From Caminibacter mediatlanticus TB-2 (GTDB lineage Bacteria; Campylobacterota; Campylobacteria; Campylobacterales; Nautiliaceae), in contig NZ_CP040463.1 of the NCBI RefSeq assembly GCF_005843985.1, positions 601,001 through 665,000 on the forward strand: a stretch of 64,000 nucleotides of DNA, in the 5' to 3' direction. The notes beneath the pieces were generated by a model. The model was given only the letters and a program-made list of their open reading frames with translations, searched no databases and was not told where the DNA came from. Positions 62,247 through 64,000 of the stretch are shown in pieces. Position numbers and translations under genes: made by a program. How positions within the stretch are numbered: position 1 is the stretch's first letter; each line of letters starts with the position of its first letter.

Positions 62247-62963
62247 ATGGCTGGACATAATAAGTGGTCTAAGGTTAAACATATAAAAGCAAAAGAAGAT
62301 GCTAAAAAAAGTAAAATCTTTACTAAACATGTAAGAGCTATTATGACAGCTGCAAGACAAGGAGGTGGAAATCCAGAAAACAACCCAGCTCTTCGTCTTG
62401 CAATTGAAAGAGCAAAAGCTGATTCAATGCCTATGCAAAATATTCAAAGGGCAATTGATAAAGCCACAGGAAATTTAGAAGGTGTGACATTAAGTGAAGT
62501 TACATATGAAGGTTATGGACCTGGCGGTGTTGCTATTATGGTAGAGTGTTTAACAGACAATAAGAATAGAACTGTTGCAGAAATTAGACACGCTTTTAAA
62601 AAAGCAGGTGGTAGTCTTGGTACAAGTGGAAGTGTTGCTTGGATGTTTGAAAAAAAAGGTATAATTGTAGTTAATAAATCTAATAAAGATGAAGAAGTAG
62701 AAGAAAAAGCAATTGAGGGTGGGGCTGAGGATATTAAAGATATGGGAGAAGTATTAGTAATTGAAACAGCCCCTGAGGATTTTAATACTGTTTTAGAAGC
62801 AGTAAGTAGTATAGATGGAATAGAAATAATTGAAAGTAATGTGCAACTTGTTGCAACAAACTTAAGTGATGTAGATGATGAAACAGCTGAGAAAGTTGAA
62901 AGACTTATTGAGGTTTTAGAAGATATTGATGATGTTCAAAATGTAATACATAATATGGAATAA
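62247..62963 (+). CDS. YebC/PmpR/TACO1 family protein
   Basis: The 238-aa protein starts [26 protein letters not shown], continues [27 protein letters not shown], and has [20 protein letters not shown] near 92. These are invariant in the family. Members were named transcription regulators but also act in translation of difficult sequences such as proline runs. The start is ATG 62247 behind AAAAGGAG. It is divergent from nth. Confidence 0.93.
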   Translation: MAGHNKWSKVKHIKAKEDAKKSKIFTKHVRAIMTAARQGGGNPENNPALRLAIERAKADSMPMQNIQRAIDKATGNLEGVTLSEVTYEGYGPGGVAIMVECLTDNKNRTVAEIRHAFKKAGGSLGTSGSVAWMFEKKGIIVVNKSNKDEEVEEKAIEGGAEDIKDMGEVLVIETAPEDFNTVLEAVSSIDGIEIIESNVQLVATNLSDVDDETAEKVERLIEVLEDIDDVQNVIHNME

Positions 62964-62972
62964 GGAGATATA

Positions 62973-63851
62973 ATGAAAAAAATAATAATAGGTAGTTTAA
63001 TAAGTATAGGAGCACTTTTTGCATTTCCAGGTATGGCTGGTGGAAGTATGATGGGAAAAGCTGGGATGGTTGGAAAACCACTTCCTGGTCTTAAAGATAA
63101 TACAGTTGTAGCTGAGGTAAATGGTAAAAAAATTACTGTTGCTGAGATTAATGCATATCTACAAGGGATTACAGGAGATAAAAGAATTAAACTTCAAGAC
63201 TTACCTGCTCAACATGTAAAAAAGTTAGTTAAAGACTATGCAGATACTTTGACAGTTTATGAGAAAAAAGCAAAATCAATTGAAAATACTCCACAATTTA
63301 AAGCTGCAAAAATGAAACTTGCAGTTGATATGTGGCTTAAAAAAGAGTTTGATAATATTAAAATAAGCGATAAAGAAGCAAAAGCATTTTATGAAAAAAA
63401 TAAAGATGTATTTTTTAAATCAACTCCTCAAATTAAAGCAAGACATATTTTAGTTAAAGATGAAAAATTAGCTAAAAAACTAATAAATGAACTTAAAGGT
63501 CTAAAAGGAAAAGCATTAGAAGAAAAATTCGCTGAGCTTGCAAAAAAATATTCAATTGGACCAAGTAAAGTGCAAGGTGGTGAGCTTGGATGGTTTAGTC
63601 CAAAACAAATGGTTCCAGAATTTGCAAAAGCTGCAGAGAGTTTAAAACCGGGTGAAATTACTCTAAAACCGGTTAAAACAAGATTTGGTTATCATATTAT
63701 TTTAGTTGAAGGTAAAAAATCAAATACGTATATACCATATGAAAAAGTAAAAGACCAAATAATTGGATATCTTAAAAATCAAAAATTAAAAAAAGAACTT
63801 GAAACTCTTAAAAAACAAGAAAAAATTAAATTTTTAGTACCTGTTAAATAA
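62973..63851 (+). CDS. Periplasmic peptidyl-prolyl isomerase (PEB4/SurA-like parvulin)
   Basis: The 292-aa protein has a signal peptide (about 1-23) and then a Gly/Met-rich stretch (GMAGGSMMGKAGMVG), a SurA-like N-terminal helical region (about 40-145), a parvulin domain (about 150-250: KARHILVKDEKLAKKL, GGELGWFSPKQMVPEFAKAA, VKTRFGYHIILVE), and a C-terminal helix. It should assist outer-membrane protein folding, as PEB4 does in C. jejuni. There, too, nth, peb4 and fba are neighbours, as I recall. The Gly/Met-rich linker is unusual. Confidence 0.88.
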   Translation: MKKIIIGSLISIGALFAFPGMAGGSMMGKAGMVGKPLPGLKDNTVVAEVNGKKITVAEINAYLQGITGDKRIKLQDLPAQHVKKLVKDYADTLTVYEKKAKSIENTPQFKAAKMKLAVDMWLKKEFDNIKISDKEAKAFYEKNKDVFFKSTPQIKARHILVKDEKLAKKLINELKGLKGKALEEKFAELAKKYSIGPSKVQGGELGWFSPKQMVPEFAKAAESLKPGEITLKPVKTRFGYHIILVEGKKSNTYIPYEKVKDQIIGYLKNQKLKKELETLKKQEKIKFLVPVK

Positions 63852-63865
63852 AAAAGGAGGAAAGG

Positions 63866-64000
63866 ATGTTTGAGTTTGTAAAACCAGGGGTTTTAACAGG
63901 AAGTGAAGCTGCAAAAGTTTTAGATGTATGTAAAGAAAAAGGTTTTGCTCTTCCTGCAATTAATATTGTTGGTACAAATTCAGCAAATGCTGTAATGGAA
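63866..64000 (+). CDS. fba: Class II fructose-bisphosphate aldolase, 3' partial
   Basis: ATG 63866 follows AAAGGAGGAAAGG, a strong ribosome site, and 45 codons run to the window edge: VLTGSEAAKVLDVCKEKGFALPAINIVGTNSANAVME. The ALPAINI segment and the following Asn are typical of zinc-dependent class II aldolases. It catalyses the aldol step between triose phosphates and fructose 1,6-bisphosphate in gluconeogenesis and glycolysis. Confidence 0.88.
   Translation, partial: MFEFVKPGVLTGSEAAKVLDVCKEKGFALPAINIVGTNSANAVME

Noticed and set aside
61553..62383. Extended 276-aa form of endonuclease III
   Set aside because: The first 62 residues are antisense to yebC and unlike any Nth; the ATG at 62197 has a well-spaced AAGGA.
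1..64000. CRISPR arrays, tRNA or rRNA genes, insertion sequences, prophage
   Set aside because: No regularly spaced repeats, cloverleaf-like or rRNA-like sequence, transposase or phage genes were seen. The only recombinase is a XerD-type protein in a housekeeping operon.

Overview
This is a very AT-rich, gene-dense stretch of bacterial chromosome. It most likely comes from a chemolithoautotrophic member of the Campylobacterota (Epsilonproteobacteria), probably order Nautiliales (Nautilia/Caminibacter/Lebetimonas type). The evidence is gene content and gene order: a CetA/CetB-like split energy-taxis pair, MqnE of the futalosine menaquinone route, MSHA/Cts-like assembly genes behind era, sigma-54 promoters on flgF and flgG, a purU-cca-ciaD block, nth/PEB4-like isomerase/fba, and HslV with a short leader before its catalytic threonine. 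I see no tRNA, rRNA, CRISPR array, insertion sequence or prophage. Only one intergenic gap (6169-6472) reaches about 300 bases.

Layout. 1-6168: end of a periplasmic binding protein coupled to a GGDEF-EAL protein, then a YdcF-like protein, an SDR oxidoreductase and a formate-dehydrogenase-like catalytic subunit. 6169-13469: a YfdX-like gene with its own promoter; a leftward operon ribA-rsmG-(two small genes)-PAS-MCP-rodA; and argF plus a small gene going right. 13470-15867: the peroxide locus, with two peroxiredoxin genes flanking a PerR/Fur regulator. 15864-24804: pyk, an HTH plus KaiC-like pair, aroF, an exonuclease, a diguanylate cyclase and glnD. 24849-31221: mqnE, then a leftward signalling operon (PAS, Hpt, Sel1-repeat protein, NIT hybrid kinase, receiver). 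31311-42651: one rightward run rplI-hslV-hslU-era-six MSHA/Cts-like genes-HDOD-rnr, mostly with 1-17 base overlaps. 42643-50588: fadL-like, holA, ygbA-like, a Ca/Na exchanger, trmL, and a tight leftward block leuD-leuB-TPR-ciaD-cca-purU. 50689-64000: an EI24 membrane protein, flgF/flgG, rpoD, nadE, lpxK, YfgM/BamB-like genes, xer, coaX, hisG, nth, yebC, a PEB4-like isomerase and the start of fba.

Main discovery. The first peroxiredoxin gene (13612-14304) has an in-frame UGA exactly where its neighbour and paralogue (14846-15592) has the peroxidatic cysteine. Reading continues intact for another 172 codons. Right after the UGA lies a hairpin with GU in its apical loop, 19-20 bases downstream, which is the spacing of a bacterial SECIS element. 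The base changes that build this hairpin are absent from the cysteine paralogue. The gene therefore very probably encodes a selenocysteine peroxiredoxin, paired with a cysteine version on either side of a PerR-type regulator. The two genes are almost identical at both ends and diverged only in the middle, as if gene conversion homogenises the flanks while the Sec/SECIS core is kept distinct. The Sec gene also has a strong promoter and a leader with three consecutive hairpins. In contrast, the formate-dehydrogenase-like subunit in this window uses cysteine.

Other points worth attention: a 45-base hairpin in the rpoD leader; heptameric tandem repeats at three places, one of which forms the start of nadE; two sigma-54 promoters of the GG-N10-GC type; a homologue of the Campylobacter invasion antigen CiaD in what is probably a free-living vent bacterium; and a KaiC-like ATPase/HTH pair of archaeal flavour.
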